NCBI GenBank assembly: GCA_903878085.1 | Contig: CAIRGJ010000039.1 | Span: forward strand, 1 to 59,977 | Reading direction: 5' to 3' | Source: an uncultured Hyphomicrobiales bacterium | GTDB taxonomy: Bacteria > Pseudomonadota > Alphaproteobacteria > Rhizobiales > Xanthobacteraceae | Length of the DNA: 59,977 nucleotides | In this document: in pieces, positions 27,160 through 35,831 of the stretch | Layout of the letters: the number at the start of each line of letters is the position of its first letter | Position numbering within the stretch: position 1 is the stretch's first letter | Notes under the pieces: model-generated | Told to the model about the DNA's origin: nothing | Database searches by the model: none | The model's input: only the letters and a program-made list of their open reading frames with translations | Translations under genes and position numbers: made by a program

Positions 27160-28578
27160 CTAACTGCGAGCGATCTCCGCTGCGATGCGCGCGATCAGCA
27201 TCGCGGCGACATCTTGCTTGGTCTGCGGCGGCCATGGCTCGATGCCTTTAGCCGTCACCAGTTGAATGGTGTTGCTGTCGCCGCCCATGATCCCGGTCTG
27301 CGGCGATACGTCATTGGCGAGAATCCAGTCGCAGCCCTTGCGCGCCAGTTTGTCTTTCGCATTGGCTGCGACGTTTTCCGTTTCCGCGGCAAAGCCGATC
27401 ACCAGTCTGGGCCGTTGCGATTTGCGATGCGCGATGGTCGACAGGATGTCGGGATTTTCGGTGAGCGTCAGGTCGGGCGTGGCCTGGCCGGCCTTCTTCT
27501 TGATCTTCTGCGAGCCCTCGTTGGCGACGCGCCAGTCGGCGACCGCGGCGGCGAAAATCGCCACGTCGACCGGCAGCGCACGCTCGACGGCCTGCAGCAT
27601 CTCGCGCGCGGTTTCGACTTTGATGACCGTTACGCCGGCTGGATCGGGCAGGTTCACCGGGCCGCTGACCAGCGTGACGTCGGCGCCGGCGGCTGCGGCT
27701 GCCGCGGCAATGGCGTGGCCCTGCTTGCCGGATGAGCGGTTGGCGATATAGCGCACCGGATCGATCGGCTCATGGGTCGGGCCCGATGTGACCAGCAAGC
27801 GCTTGCCGGCCAGCGGCCGCTCTGCGCCGGCGCTCAATAGTTTTTCCGCCGCAGCGGCAATCTCGAGCGGCTCGGCCATGCGGCCGGTGCCGCGTTCGCC
27901 GGATTCCGCCATCTCACCTTCGTTGGGTCCAACCAGCGCGACGCCGTCGGCGACAAGCTGCGCCAGATTGCGCTGCGTCGCCTTGTTGGACCACATGCGC
28001 GGGTTCATCGCCGGCGCCAGAAGAATCCTTGCATCGGTTGCCAGCAGCACGGCGGTGGCGAGATCGTTCGCGTGACCACCGGCCATCTTCGCCATCAGGT
28101 CGGCAGTTGCCGGCGCTACCACGATCAAATCGGTCTCGCGCGCCAGACGAATATGACCGACGTCGAACTCGCCGGCCGGATCGAACAGGTCGGTGAACAC
28201 CTTTTCGCCGACCAATGCGCCGGCCGACAGCGGCGTGACGAAATGTTCGGCGGCCTTGGTCAGGATACAACGCACGGCAATGCCGCGCTCCTTCAGCCGC
28301 CGGATCAGGTCGAGCGACTTGTAGGCGGCGATGCCGCCGCCGACGATCAGCAGCACGCGTTTGACGCCGGGCGCAATTGCCGGGCGGCGAGGGGATTTCG
28401 ACGCCGGGGGACTGATCGGCTCCGCCGCCTCACCGCCGTCCTCGTCGGCTGCCGCGCGCAAAATCGTGCGCACCTCGTCCTCGACCGAACGCCCGCTGCG
28501 CGCCGCCCGCAGCCGCAGCAGCTTCTTCAGACGCTCGTCGAGTTGCCGGATTGTCAGTGAGGCCATGAGAAAATCCAT
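27160..28578 (-). CDS. coaBC: CoaBC (phosphopantothenoylcysteine synthase/decarboxylase) with N-terminal ribbon-helix-helix domain
   Basis: A 472-residue protein for two steps of coenzyme A synthesis. Residues ~5-45 (SLTIRQLDERLKKLLRLRAA, SGRSVEDEVRTIL) are a FitA-like ribbon-helix-helix DNA-binding domain, not part of normal CoaBC. A Pro/Ala linker leads to CoaC (~73-245) with His142 in GHIRLAR and PAMNPRMW, then CoaB (~250-470) with ANRSSGKQGHAIA. In the CoaC flap, where E. coli has ACGDIGPGRM, this protein has AESGERGTGRM and no Cys. An alternative start is the ATG at 28566. A perfect 21-bp palindrome lies 26-38 bp upstream. The CoaBC assignment is secure; the regulatory role is inference. 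Confidence 0.93.
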   Translation of the reverse strand: MDFLMASLTIRQLDERLKKLLRLRAARSGRSVEDEVRTILRAAADEDGGEAAEPISPPASKSPRRPAIAPGVKRVLLIVGGGIAAYKSLDLIRRLKERGIAVRCILTKAAEHFVTPLSAGALVGEKVFTDLFDPAGEFDVGHIRLARETDLIVVAPATADLMAKMAGGHANDLATAVLLATDARILLAPAMNPRMWSNKATQRNLAQLVADGVALVGPNEGEMAESGERGTGRMAEPLEIAAAAEKLLSAGAERPLAGKRLLVTSGPTHEPIDPVRYIANRSSGKQGHAIAAAAAAAGADVTLVSGPVNLPDPAGVTVIKVETAREMLQAVERALPVDVAIFAAAVADWRVANEGSQKIKKKAGQATPDLTLTENPDILSTIAHRKSQRPRLVIGFAAETENVAANAKDKLARKGCDWILANDVSPQTGIMGGDSNTIQLVTAKGIEPWPPQTKQDVAAMLIARIAAEIARS

Positions 28579-28603
28579 CGTGAATGAAGATACTTAGCAG
28601 GCA

Positions 28604-28624
28604 ATTGATTGCAGTGCAATCAAT
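28604..28624 (-). promoter_or_regulatory. Perfect 21-bp palindrome upstream of coaBC
   Basis: Ten-base arms ATTGATTGCA and TGCAATCAAT flank a central G, followed by a third half-repeat GCAATCA. It lies 26 bp upstream of the coaBC ATG at 28578, where a repressor would block transcription. Ribbon-helix-helix proteins bind such dyads, and CoaBC itself carries that domain. Confidence 0.65.
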
Positions 28625-28670
28625 GCAATCATTTCGCCAGACTTGACCGTGTTGGGCGCTTTATGTATTT

Positions 28671-28698
28671 AACCAATCAGTTATTTAACCGAATGGTT
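28671..28698 (+). promoter_or_regulatory. Twin operator-like repeats upstream of the ArsR gene
   Basis: Two related sites, AACCAATCAGTT (28671-28682) and the near-palindrome AACCGAATGGTT (28687-28698), are spaced 16 bp apart and each preceded by TTT or TAT. The second ends 8 nt before the ATG, leaving no room for a Shine-Dalgarno. This is the expected place for autorepression by the ArsR protein. Confidence 0.6.
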
Positions 28699-28706
28699 CA
28701 TAACAA

Positions 28707-29111
28707 ATGCAGACCGCGCCGACCGACCGCCTCAGCGCCACGTTTCAGGCCCTCGCCGATCCGACGCGCCGCGCCATTCTGGCGCGCCTCGCGCTCGGCG
28801 AAACCTCGGTGTCGGAATTGGCGAAGCCCTTCGAGATGAGCATGCCCGCCGTCTCCAAGCATCTCAAAGTGCTGGAGCACGCCGGCCTGATCACCCGCAG
28901 CCGCGACGCGCAGATGCGGCCGTGCAAGATCGAAGCGGCCGCGCTGAAGCAGGCCGACGATTGGCTTGAGGAATATCGCCGGCTCTGGGAACAGCGGCTC
29001 GATCGTCTGGAAGATTATCTGCAAACGGTTCAGGCGAAAGCCCCGCGAGACAAAGAAACCAAAGCCAAACCAATCAAAGCCAAGGAGAAAACCCGTGGCC
29101 GAGAAAAATAG
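28707..29111 (+). CDS. ArsR-family HTH regulator of an SRPBCC operon
   Basis: A 134-residue winged-helix repressor: FQALADPTRRAILARLALGE, then the recognition helix SVSELAKPFEMSMPAVSKHLKVLEHAGLI and a helical extension. It lacks the metal-binding ELCVCDL site of ArsR/SmtB, so the inducer is probably not a metal. The tail is Lys-rich (KETKAKPIKAKEKTRGREK). It overlaps the SRPBCC gene by 17 nt, so they are translationally coupled. ArsR-AHSA1 pairs are common in Bradyrhizobium-like genomes. The twin repeats just upstream are its likely operators. Confidence 0.9.
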   Translation: MQTAPTDRLSATFQALADPTRRAILARLALGETSVSELAKPFEMSMPAVSKHLKVLEHAGLITRSRDAQMRPCKIEAAALKQADDWLEEYRRLWEQRLDRLEDYLQTVQAKAPRDKETKAKPIKAKEKTRGREK

Positions 29112-30051
29112 CCTCGACCTCGAAAAGGACCCGCGCTCGATCATCGGCACGCGCGTGTTTCGCGCGCCGCGCGACTTGGTGTTCGCCGCTTTCACCGATC
29201 CGAAGCATTTGGCGCAATGGTGGGGCCCGGATGGCTTCACGATCACGACACATTCTTTCGACTTCCGACCCGGCGGCGTCTGGCGTTTCGTGATGCATGG
29301 GCCGGATGGCCGCGATTACCAGAACCGCGTCACCTATGACGAGATCGTTCCGCCGGAACGCATCGTCTACCACCATGGCGGCGGCGAGGATGTCGAGCCG
29401 GTGCAGTTCAACACCACCGTCACTTTTGAGGATCTCGGCAACGGCCAGACACGCCTCACCTGGCACGGCACATTCCCGTCGGCGCAAGAGCGCGCGCGGG
29501 TGATCAAGGAATATGGCGCCGACAAAGGCCTGGTCCAGACCATGGCCCGCCTCGCCGAGCACGTTGAGGCGCTAACGCGAAAGATCGCCGCAAATAAATT
29601 CGGCGAAGGCACCGTGGAGATCGTCCGCGTGTTCGACGCGCCGCGCGCGCTGGTGTGGCAGGCCTGGACCGATCCGAAGATGATGGCCCAGTGGTTCGGT
29701 CCGCGCGGCTTCACCAGCTCGGTGCCCGAATGGGACCTGCGTGTCGGCGGCGCCTTGCGCATCGTCATGCACGGACCGGATGGCAACGATTATCCGATGA
29801 AGGGCACGTTTCGCGAGATCGTAACGCCGGAGCGGCTGGCGTACAGCTTTATCGCCGTCGATCAAGACGGCAATCATCTGCTCGAGGGAGAGACAACGGT
29901 CACGCTTGCGGAGCACGCCGGCAAGACCACAATGACGTTGAAGTCGCACGCCGTCGGCCATGTCCCGATCGCGCCGCAGATGCTGGCGGGTATGAACGCC
30001 GGCTGGAACCAGAGCATCGACAAGCTGGGGGAGTTGGTGGCCAGAGGTTGA
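29095..30051 (+). CDS. Tandem SRPBCC (AHSA1/START-like) domain protein
   Basis: A 318-residue protein starting at a GTG with an AAGGAGA site 8 nt upstream. It holds two AHSA1-type SRPBCC domains: residues ~15-160 (FRAPRDLVFAAFTDPKHLAQWWGP) and ~170-315 (FDAPRALVWQAWTDPKMMAQWFGP). Both keep the repeated W-W/F-GP and VMHGPDG..Y signatures, so it arose by internal duplication or fusion of two single-domain proteins. SRPBCC proteins bind hydrophobic ligands in a deep cavity; the substrate is unknown. It is coupled to the ArsR regulator that probably controls it. Confidence 0.88.
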   Translation: MAEKNSLDLEKDPRSIIGTRVFRAPRDLVFAAFTDPKHLAQWWGPDGFTITTHSFDFRPGGVWRFVMHGPDGRDYQNRVTYDEIVPPERIVYHHGGGEDVEPVQFNTTVTFEDLGNGQTRLTWHGTFPSAQERARVIKEYGADKGLVQTMARLAEHVEALTRKIAANKFGEGTVEIVRVFDAPRALVWQAWTDPKMMAQWFGPRGFTSSVPEWDLRVGGALRIVMHGPDGNDYPMKGTFREIVTPERLAYSFIAVDQDGNHLLEGETTVTLAEHAGKTTMTLKSHAVGHVPIAPQMLAGMNAGWNQSIDKLGELVARG

Positions 30052-30063
30052 TGACTTAATCCG

Positions 30064-30120
30064 CTCATTCCCGCGAAAGCGGGAATCCCGAGCTCTGGGT
30101 CCCCGCTTTCGCGGGGACGA
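30064..30120. repeat. Short palindromic repeat after the SRPBCC gene
   Basis: ATTCCCGCGAAAGCGGGAAT and CCCCGCTTTCGCGGGG form two adjacent hairpins with related sequence. They lie in the convergent gap before ubiB and probably also serve as a 3'-end structure. Confidence 0.6.
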
Positions 30121-30124
30121 ACGG

Positions 30125-31696
30125 TTAAATGAGCATCCACACAATCGCGGCCAGCAGCGCCGCAATCGACCATAGCGCCGCCGCGGTCCAGCGGTTGCGC
30201 TGTGCTTCGGCCTTGCCAATCGCCGCCACGGTTTCCGGCGACAACACCAGGCCGTTGCGGGTGATGTCGTCGAACTGATCGATCAATGTGCCGGCGCGCG
30301 TCAGCAATGACGGCACTTGGCCGAGGAAGCGCCCGATCTCGCCGGCGCCTTGCGCGACATCCTGCAGTTTGCCGGCCGGGCCGAGATTACGCTCGATCCA
30401 TTCGCGCACCACCGGGTCGGCCACCGCCCACATATCGAGCTTAGGGTCGAGCGTGCGCGCCACGCCTTCGACCACGACCATGGTCTTTTGCAGCAGCAGC
30501 AATTCCGGCCGCGTCCGCATGTCGAATAAGCCGGTGACCTCAAAAAGCAGCATCAGAAGTTTGGCCATCGAGATGTCTTCGGCGGTGCGATTGTGGATCG
30601 GCTCGCCGATGGCGCGGATCGCCTGCGCGAAGTTCTCGACCGAGTGATGGCGCGGCACATAGCCGGCGTCGAAATGCACTTGCGCGGTGCGCTGATAGTC
30701 GCGGGTGATGAAGCCGAACAGAATTTCCGCGAGGAAACGGCGCTCTTTCGGCCCGAGCCGGCCCATGATGCCGAAGTCCACGGCGACGAGGCGGCCTTCG
30801 GCATCGACGAACAGATTGCCCGGATGCATGTCGGCGTGAAAAAAGCCGTCGCGCAGAGCGTGACGCAGAAAGCTCTGGATCACTTTGTGGCCGAGCGCCG
30901 GCAAATCGAAGCCGCGCGCTTCCAGCGCGGCGCGGTCGTTGAGCGGCGTACCGTCGATCCACTCCATCGTCAGCACTTCGCGCGCGGTGCGGTCCCAGTC
31001 GACCGTCGGCACGCGGAAGCCTTCGTCCTCGGCGGTATTTTCCGCCATCTCGGACAGCGCGGCGGCTTCGAGACGGAAATCCATCTCCATTGCCACCGAA
31101 CGCGCCAGCGTCGCCACCGCTTCGACCGGCCGCAGCCGCTGCGCTTCAAGCGACACATCCTCGGCCTTGCGTGCCGCGAACATGAAAGCGTCGAGATCGA
31201 TCTTGAAGCGGTGCGCGACGTCGGGCCGCAGGATCTTCACCGCGACCGCTTTGCGGCCGTCATCGGTCTCCACTTCGGCCTTATGCACTTGCGCAATCGA
31301 CGCCGCCGCCACCGCCGGACCGAACGTAACATAGGCCGCGCTGACCGGCTTTTCCAAAGCCCCGGCGACCACCGCCTCCGCCTGCGCCTGCGGAAACGGC
31401 GCCATCTTGTCTTGCAGGCTTTCGAGATCGTGCGAGATCGCGGTGCCGACCACGTCCGGCCGCGTCGCCATGAACTGGCCGAGCTTGACGTAAGTCGGTC
31501 CGAGCTTGGTCAGCGCCGCAGCGAGGCGGCTGGAGCCGTCCTTGGCCGTCGGCCGCTCAATGAGCCGCGCGATTGCAATCGCGGTCTTGGCCGGTAACGG
31601 CAATGGGCGGGTATCCACCAGCGCGAACACGCCCTCGCGCGCGAACACGAAGCCGGCGCGGGACAACCGGACGAGATGGGACAGGGCGGAGATCAT
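30125..31696 (-). CDS. ubiB: UbiB family protein kinase-like factor for ubiquinone synthesis
   Basis: A 523-residue atypical kinase/ATPase needed for ubiquinone synthesis; the old 2-polyprenylphenol hydroxylase name is misleading. The KxGQ motif is in TYVKLGQFMATRPDV; AAASIAQVHKAEV and AVKILRPDV form the N-lobe; HADMHPGNLFVD and AVDFGIMGRLG are the catalytic and metal motifs. Two hydrophobic segments near the C-terminus (RWTAAALWSIAALLAAIVWML) anchor it in the membrane. It is downstream of ubiE by 31 nt and normally upstream of coaBC; here the ArsR-SRPBCC pair intervenes. Confidence 0.95.
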   Translation of the reverse strand: MISALSHLVRLSRAGFVFAREGVFALVDTRPLPLPAKTAIAIARLIERPTAKDGSSRLAAALTKLGPTYVKLGQFMATRPDVVGTAISHDLESLQDKMAPFPQAQAEAVVAGALEKPVSAAYVTFGPAVAAASIAQVHKAEVETDDGRKAVAVKILRPDVAHRFKIDLDAFMFAARKAEDVSLEAQRLRPVEAVATLARSVAMEMDFRLEAAALSEMAENTAEDEGFRVPTVDWDRTAREVLTMEWIDGTPLNDRAALEARGFDLPALGHKVIQSFLRHALRDGFFHADMHPGNLFVDAEGRLVAVDFGIMGRLGPKERRFLAEILFGFITRDYQRTAQVHFDAGYVPRHHSVENFAQAIRAIGEPIHNRTAEDISMAKLLMLLFEVTGLFDMRTRPELLLLQKTMVVVEGVARTLDPKLDMWAVADPVVREWIERNLGPAGKLQDVAQGAGEIGRFLGQVPSLLTRAGTLIDQFDDITRNGLVLSPETVAAIGKAEAQRNRWTAAALWSIAALLAAIVWMLI

Positions 31697-31727
31697 GCGA
31701 AAATGCCCGAAAGAAACGCCTTGCTCA

Positions 31728-32498
31728 TCACAGCTTCCAGCCCGAATGCAGCGCGACCACGCCGCCGGTCATGGCCTTGAACGAAACGCGGCGGAAGCCG
31801 GCCGTCTCGATCATCTGCGCGAAAGCCTTGGGCTTGGGAAACTTGCGGATCGACTCGACCAAATATTGGTAGGCCTCGCGGTCTCCGGTCACGGCTTGCC
31901 CGATGCGCGGGATCACCTGAAACGAAAACAGGTCGTAGATCTTGTCGAGGCCCGGCACGTCGACCGAGGAGAATTCCAGGCACAGGAAGCGGCCGCCGAT
32001 CTTGAGCACGCGGTGGGCTTCGCTCAGCGCGCGCTCGATGCGCGGCACGTTGCGGATGCCGAAGGCGATCGTGACGCAATCGAAGCTGCGGTCGGGATAG
32101 GGAAGCTCCTCGGCGTTGCCTTGCTCGAAGCTGACCATGCCGTCCAGCCCGCGCTCAACGGCGCGTTCGCGGCCGACCGCCAGCATCTCGGCATTGATGT
32201 CGCACACCGTGACCCGTGTGCCCATGCCTCCGGCCTCGACCACGCGGAACGCCACGTCGCCGGTGCCGCCGGCCAGATCGAGCAGCGCGAAGTCGCGATC
32301 GCTTTTGGGCGGATTGACCGTCGTGACCAGCGCGTCCTTCCAGGCCCGGTGCAGGCCGCCGGACATCAGGTCGTTCATCAGGTCGTAGCGCTTGGCGACC
32401 GAGTGAAAAACCTCGTCGACCATGCCCTGCTTGTCGGACAGCGGCACGGTGCGCTGGCCAAAATGGGTGTCTTTGCTGTCGTCCGGGCGAGCCGTCAT
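31728..32498 (-). CDS. ubiE: Demethylmenaquinone/ubiquinone methyltransferase UbiE
   Basis: A 256-residue SAM-dependent C-methyltransferase of ubiquinone synthesis. The SAM site is [15 protein letters not shown], followed by [17 protein letters not shown] and the UbiE signature IAFGIRNVP. The ATG at [14 protein letters not shown] is preferred over upstream ATGs that enter the repeat. It is co-directional with ubiB and divergent from mutM. Confidence 0.96.
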   Translation of the reverse strand: MTARPDDSKDTHFGQRTVPLSDKQGMVDEVFHSVAKRYDLMNDLMSGGLHRAWKDALVTTVNPPKSDRDFALLDLAGGTGDVAFRVVEAGGMGTRVTVCDINAEMLAVGRERAVERGLDGMVSFEQGNAEELPYPDRSFDCVTIAFGIRNVPRIERALSEAHRVLKIGGRFLCLEFSSVDVPGLDKIYDLFSFQVIPRIGQAVTGDREAYQYLVESIRKFPKPKAFAQMIETAGFRRVSFKAMTGGVVALHSGWKL

Positions 32499-32570
32499 CG
32501 TTGCTTTCTTTGGCCAATAATCCTTTGCGGGCAGGACCATAGCGACTCCCAGGCGGCGGCGCCATGACAC

Positions 32571-32733
32571 CCTTCACCCTCCCCTGGAGGGGGAGGGTCG
32601 CGCGCCATAAGCGCGTTCATGCGCGTCTTCAACGCGCTATGGCGCGCGGGGTGGGGTGAAAGCGTCGTTTGTTGTATCACCCCCTCCCGGTCTGCTTCGC
32701 AGACCGACCTCCCCCCTCCAGGGGGAGGTGAAG
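32571..32733. repeat. Long nested palindromic repeat upstream of mutM
   Basis: The outer arms CACCCTCCCC...GGGGGAGGGT and ACCTCCCCCCTCCAGGGGGAGGT enclose the GCGCCATAAGCGCG ... ACGCGCTATGGCGCG core (32599-32647) and a GGTCTGCTTCGCAGACC hairpin. The core matches the one inside the different repeat at 27014-27060 with only a few changes. Confidence 0.75.
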
Positions 32734-32741
32734 GAAGGACC

Positions 32742-33620
32742 ATGCCCGAGCTGCCCGAAGTCGAAACTGTCCGCCGCGGCCTGGCGCCCGCCATGGAGGG
32801 GGCGCGGATCGACAATGTCGAAGTCCGGCACCGCGGCCTGCGCTGGCCCATCGCCAAGGACTTCGAAAAGCGGCTGAAGGGCAAAACGGTGGACGGCGTC
32901 GGCCGGCGGGCGAAATATCTGCTGGTGGATGTGTCGTCCGGGGACGTGCTGGTGATGCATCTCGGCATGTCGGGCTCGTTCCGCGTCGCCAAGGACGGCG
33001 AAGAGGGCAAGATCGCCAAATATCACCATGAGAAAGCCAAGAGTGCGACGCACGACCATGTGGTGTTTCACATGTCGAACGGCGCCACCGTCACGTTCAA
33101 CGATCCGCGCCGCTTCGGCTCGATGAAGCTGGTGGCGCGCGCCAAGATGGATCAGGAGCCGCTCTTGCGGTCCATCGGCCCGGAGCCCTTGGGCAATGAA
33201 TTCGACGCCGCCATGCTGGCGCACGCCTGCGCCGGTAAGAAGACCTCGCTGAAGGCCGCGCTGCTCGACCAGCGCGTGGTCGCGGGCCTCGGCAATATTT
33301 ATGTCTGCGAGACGCTGTTCCGCGCGCGGCTGTCGCCGAAGCGCCAGGCCTCGACCATCGCCGATCGCAAGGGCCAGCCGAACGGGCGCGCCGTCGCGCT
33401 GGTCGACGCCATCAAGGCGGTGCTGCACGATGCCATCAAGGCCGGTGGCTCGTCGCTGCGCGACCACCGCCGCGCCGACGGTTCGCTGGGCGATTTCCAG
33501 CACAATTTTCTGGTCTACGACCGCGAGGGCAAGCCGTGCCCGGACGGTTGCAAGGGCACGGTCAAACGCATCGTGCAAAACGGCCGCTCGACCTTCTATT
33601 GCCCGGCCTGCCAGAAGTAA
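32742..33620 (+). CDS. mutM: Formamidopyrimidine-DNA glycosylase
   Basis: A 292-residue base-excision glycosylase/AP-lyase that removes 8-oxoguanine. Processing must expose Pro2, the catalytic nucleophile, followed by Glu3 ([13 protein letters not shown]). The H2TH domain contains [20 protein letters not shown]. The C-terminal zinc finger is altered: the first pair is CPDGC (three intervening residues instead of two), the second is CPAC. The frame extends upstream into the repeat, so the family ATG is used. It completes the conserved mutM-ubiE-ubiB-coaBC-dut set. Confidence 0.95.
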   Translation: MPELPEVETVRRGLAPAMEGARIDNVEVRHRGLRWPIAKDFEKRLKGKTVDGVGRRAKYLLVDVSSGDVLVMHLGMSGSFRVAKDGEEGKIAKYHHEKAKSATHDHVVFHMSNGATVTFNDPRRFGSMKLVARAKMDQEPLLRSIGPEPLGNEFDAAMLAHACAGKKTSLKAALLDQRVVAGLGNIYVCETLFRARLSPKRQASTIADRKGQPNGRAVALVDAIKAVLHDAIKAGGSSLRDHRRADGSLGDFQHNFLVYDREGKPCPDGCKGTVKRIVQNGRSTFYCPACQK

Positions 33621-33656
33621 GCCAAGCTAGGTATCTTCATTGCCGGGGTCGATGAC

Positions 33657-34613
33657 ATGCGCAGACTTGGTCTTGTTACATTCGTACTGGCCTGCTTGAC
33701 GGGCGCCGCATCGGCGGAATATCCGGACCATCCGATCCGGCTGATCGTGCCGCAGGCGGCCGGCAGCGCCACCGACACCGCGGCGCGCATTCTCGCCGCC
33801 GAACTCCAGCGCGAACTCGGGCAGACCATCATCGTCGACGATCGTCCGGGCGGTGCGCTGACACTGGGGCTCGACCTGGTCGCGAAATCGCCGCCCGATG
33901 GCTACACCATCGGCATGGGTCCGATCGGCGCGCTCGCCATCACGCGCCATATGGTGGCGAAGATGCCGCTCGATATCGGACGCGATCTGCAGCCGATCTG
34001 CCTGGTGACGCGCGGCCATCTGCTGCTCGCGGTCTCGCCCAAGCTGCAAATCAATTCGGTGCAGGAGTTGATCGACTACGCCAAGAAAAATCCGGGCAAG
34101 CTGACCAACGCGTCGTCGAGCAACGGCTCGCCCGGTCATCTCGGCGGCGAACTGTTCAAATATATGACCGGCACGCAGATCGTCCACGTGCCCTATCGCG
34201 GCGGCGCGTCGGCGATCAACGACCTGATCGCCGGTCATGTCGACATCATGTTTGAAAGCCTGCAATCGATCGCGCCGCACGCGCGCTCCGGCACGGTGCA
34301 TGCGCTCGGCGTCAGCGGCGCCGCGCGCTCGCCGGCTTTCCCCGATCTGCCGACCATCGGCGAAACCGTACCGGGCTATCTGGCGCCGACCTGGACCGGC
34401 GTCGTGGCGCCGGCCGGCATGCCGCGCGCAATCGTCGACAAGCTCAATGCCGCGATCAACAAGGCGATTCTGTCGGACGGCTTCAAGGATAAATTCGCCA
34501 AGATCGGCGACGAGGGCGGCGGCGGCAGCCCTGAGGATTTCGCGGCGGTGATCAAAGACGATTCGGCCAAATGGGGCGAAGTCATTCGCCGCGCGGGCAT
34601 CAAACTGGAATAA
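33657..34613 (+). CDS. Bug/TctC-type periplasmic solute-binding protein
   Basis: A 318-residue binding protein with a signal peptide ([20 protein letters not shown]) and the Bug fold markers [31 protein letters not shown] and [22 protein letters not shown]. Such proteins deliver carboxylates or related anions to TctAB permeases. No tctA or tctB lies nearby, so it is an orphan; many Bordetella-like Bug proteins are likewise unlinked. The ligand is unknown. Confidence 0.88.
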   Translation: MRRLGLVTFVLACLTGAASAEYPDHPIRLIVPQAAGSATDTAARILAAELQRELGQTIIVDDRPGGALTLGLDLVAKSPPDGYTIGMGPIGALAITRHMVAKMPLDIGRDLQPICLVTRGHLLLAVSPKLQINSVQELIDYAKKNPGKLTNASSSNGSPGHLGGELFKYMTGTQIVHVPYRGGASAINDLIAGHVDIMFESLQSIAPHARSGTVHALGVSGAARSPAFPDLPTIGETVPGYLAPTWTGVVAPAGMPRAIVDKLNAAINKAILSDGFKDKFAKIGDEGGGGSPEDFAAVIKDDSAKWGEVIRRAGIKLE

Positions 34614-34621
34614 TTTCTCTC

Positions 34622-34727
34622 TTTGTCATCACCGGGCCGCGCCGAAGGCGCGTGACCCGGTGATCCCGCTTAGGCGGGCACGGTACATCCCTAAGCGGGA
34701 TGGCCGGGACAAGCCCGGCCATGACAG
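34622..34727. repeat. Composite palindromic repeat, copy 2 (inverted)
   Basis: The reverse complement of this stretch matches 8478-8586 nearly throughout: the ATCACCGGG/CCCGGTGAT hairpin, the CGCTTAGGG linker and the TGGCCGGGACAAGCCCGGCCA hairpin, in mirror order. It fills the gap before the enoyl-CoA hydratase gene. Confidence 0.8.
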
Positions 34728-34761
34728 GCTAGAAGTGACAGACGAATTTCTGGAGTCCCGA

Positions 34762-35535
34762 ATGACCTATCAAAACATCATCGTCGAGACCAAAGGCCGC
34801 GTCGGCGTCATCCGCTTCAACCGGCCGCAGGCGCTCAACGCGCTCAACCGCGCGCTGATCGAGGAACTCACCGCGGCGATTGCCGTCTTCGAAGCCGACG
34901 GCGGCATCGGCTGCATGCTGCTGACCGGCAACGAGAAGGCTTTCGCCGCCGGCGCCGACATCAAGGAGATGGCGGACAAGACCTTCATCGAGGCTTATCT
35001 CGGCGACTTCTGCGCCAGTTGGGACGGCGTCGCCCGCGCCCGCAAGCCGATTGTCGCCGCGGTTGCGGGTTTCGCGCTCGGCGGCGGCTGCGAACTGTCG
35101 ATGCAATGCGACCTCATCATCGCCGCCGACACCGCCAAATTCGGTCAACCGGAGATCAAGCTCGGCGTCATCCCTGGCATCGGCGGCACGCAGCGGCTGA
35201 CCTGTGCGGTCGGCAAGGCCAAGGCGATGGACATGATCCTCACCGGCCGCATGATGGATGCCGCCGAAGCCGAACGCTCGGGGCTTGTGGCCCGCGTGGT
35301 GCCGGCGGCAAGCTTGATGGACGAGGCGATGAAGGTTGCCGACACCATCGCCAACATGTCGCTGCCCTCGGTGCTGGCCGGCAAGGAAGCGGTCAACGCC
35401 GCGTTCGAGACCTCGCTGGCCGAAGGCACGCGCTTCGAACGGCGCCTCTTCCACTCGCTGTTTGCGACCGCCGATCAGAAGGAAGGCATGAAGGCCTTCG
35501 TCGAGAAGCGAAAACCGGATTGGAAGAATAAGTAG
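34762..35535 (+). CDS. Enoyl-CoA hydratase/isomerase family protein
   Basis: A 257-residue crotonase-fold enzyme of the length of short-chain enoyl-CoA hydratase. The oxyanion-hole motifs are [11 protein letters not shown] and [17 protein letters not shown]; the two acids of true hydratases are in [18 protein letters not shown] and at the preceding GGCE. The N-terminal [16 protein letters not shown] is typical. It probably hydrates short trans-2-enoyl-CoAs in beta-oxidation. The ATG at 34762 is chosen over an upstream frame running through the repeat. It is a single-gene unit between repeat elements. Confidence 0.92.
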   Translation: MTYQNIIVETKGRVGVIRFNRPQALNALNRALIEELTAAIAVFEADGGIGCMLLTGNEKAFAAGADIKEMADKTFIEAYLGDFCASWDGVARARKPIVAAVAGFALGGGCELSMQCDLIIAADTAKFGQPEIKLGVIPGIGGTQRLTCAVGKAKAMDMILTGRMMDAAEAERSGLVARVVPAASLMDEAMKVADTIANMSLPSVLAGKEAVNAAFETSLAEGTRFERRLFHSLFATADQKEGMKAFVEKRKPDWKNK

Positions 35536-35831
35536 CCCTGCCCCGGACGCGGTGCAGCGCGAGCGTCAGCGAGTGATGCACCGCAGATCCGGGGCCGTAA
35601 CGGTACCGGGGCTATGCGGCTATTTCTCTAGCGTGTCGCACCACGTTGAATTGCTGTGTTCGTGGCGGTCCCGGTTCTGCGTCGCATCACTCCGCTTTGC
35701 TTCGTGATGCGCCGCGCCCGGGACAGGGACGCTCATTCACGCGCGCGGCTGGAGCTCCTTCCCCGGACGCGGGGCAGCGCAAGCGAAGCGTAGCGGTGCA
35801 CCGCAGATCCGGGGCCGTACGGGCACGAGGT
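35536..35831. repeat. Cluster of three palindromic repeats before the GIY-YIG gene
   Basis: Two direct copies of a CCCCGGACGCGG...GCACCGCAGATCCGGGG element (about 35539-35600 and 35762-35816) flank an inverted relative, GGTCCCGGTTCTGCG...GCGCCGCGCCCGGGAC (about 35666-35731). The 296-bp stretch is almost entirely repeat. No other feature was seen in it. Confidence 0.75.

Noticed and set aside
33657-34613. Tripartite tricarboxylate transport operon
   Set aside because: Only the binding protein is present. Flanking genes are mutM and an enoyl-CoA hydratase, with no tctA or tctB.
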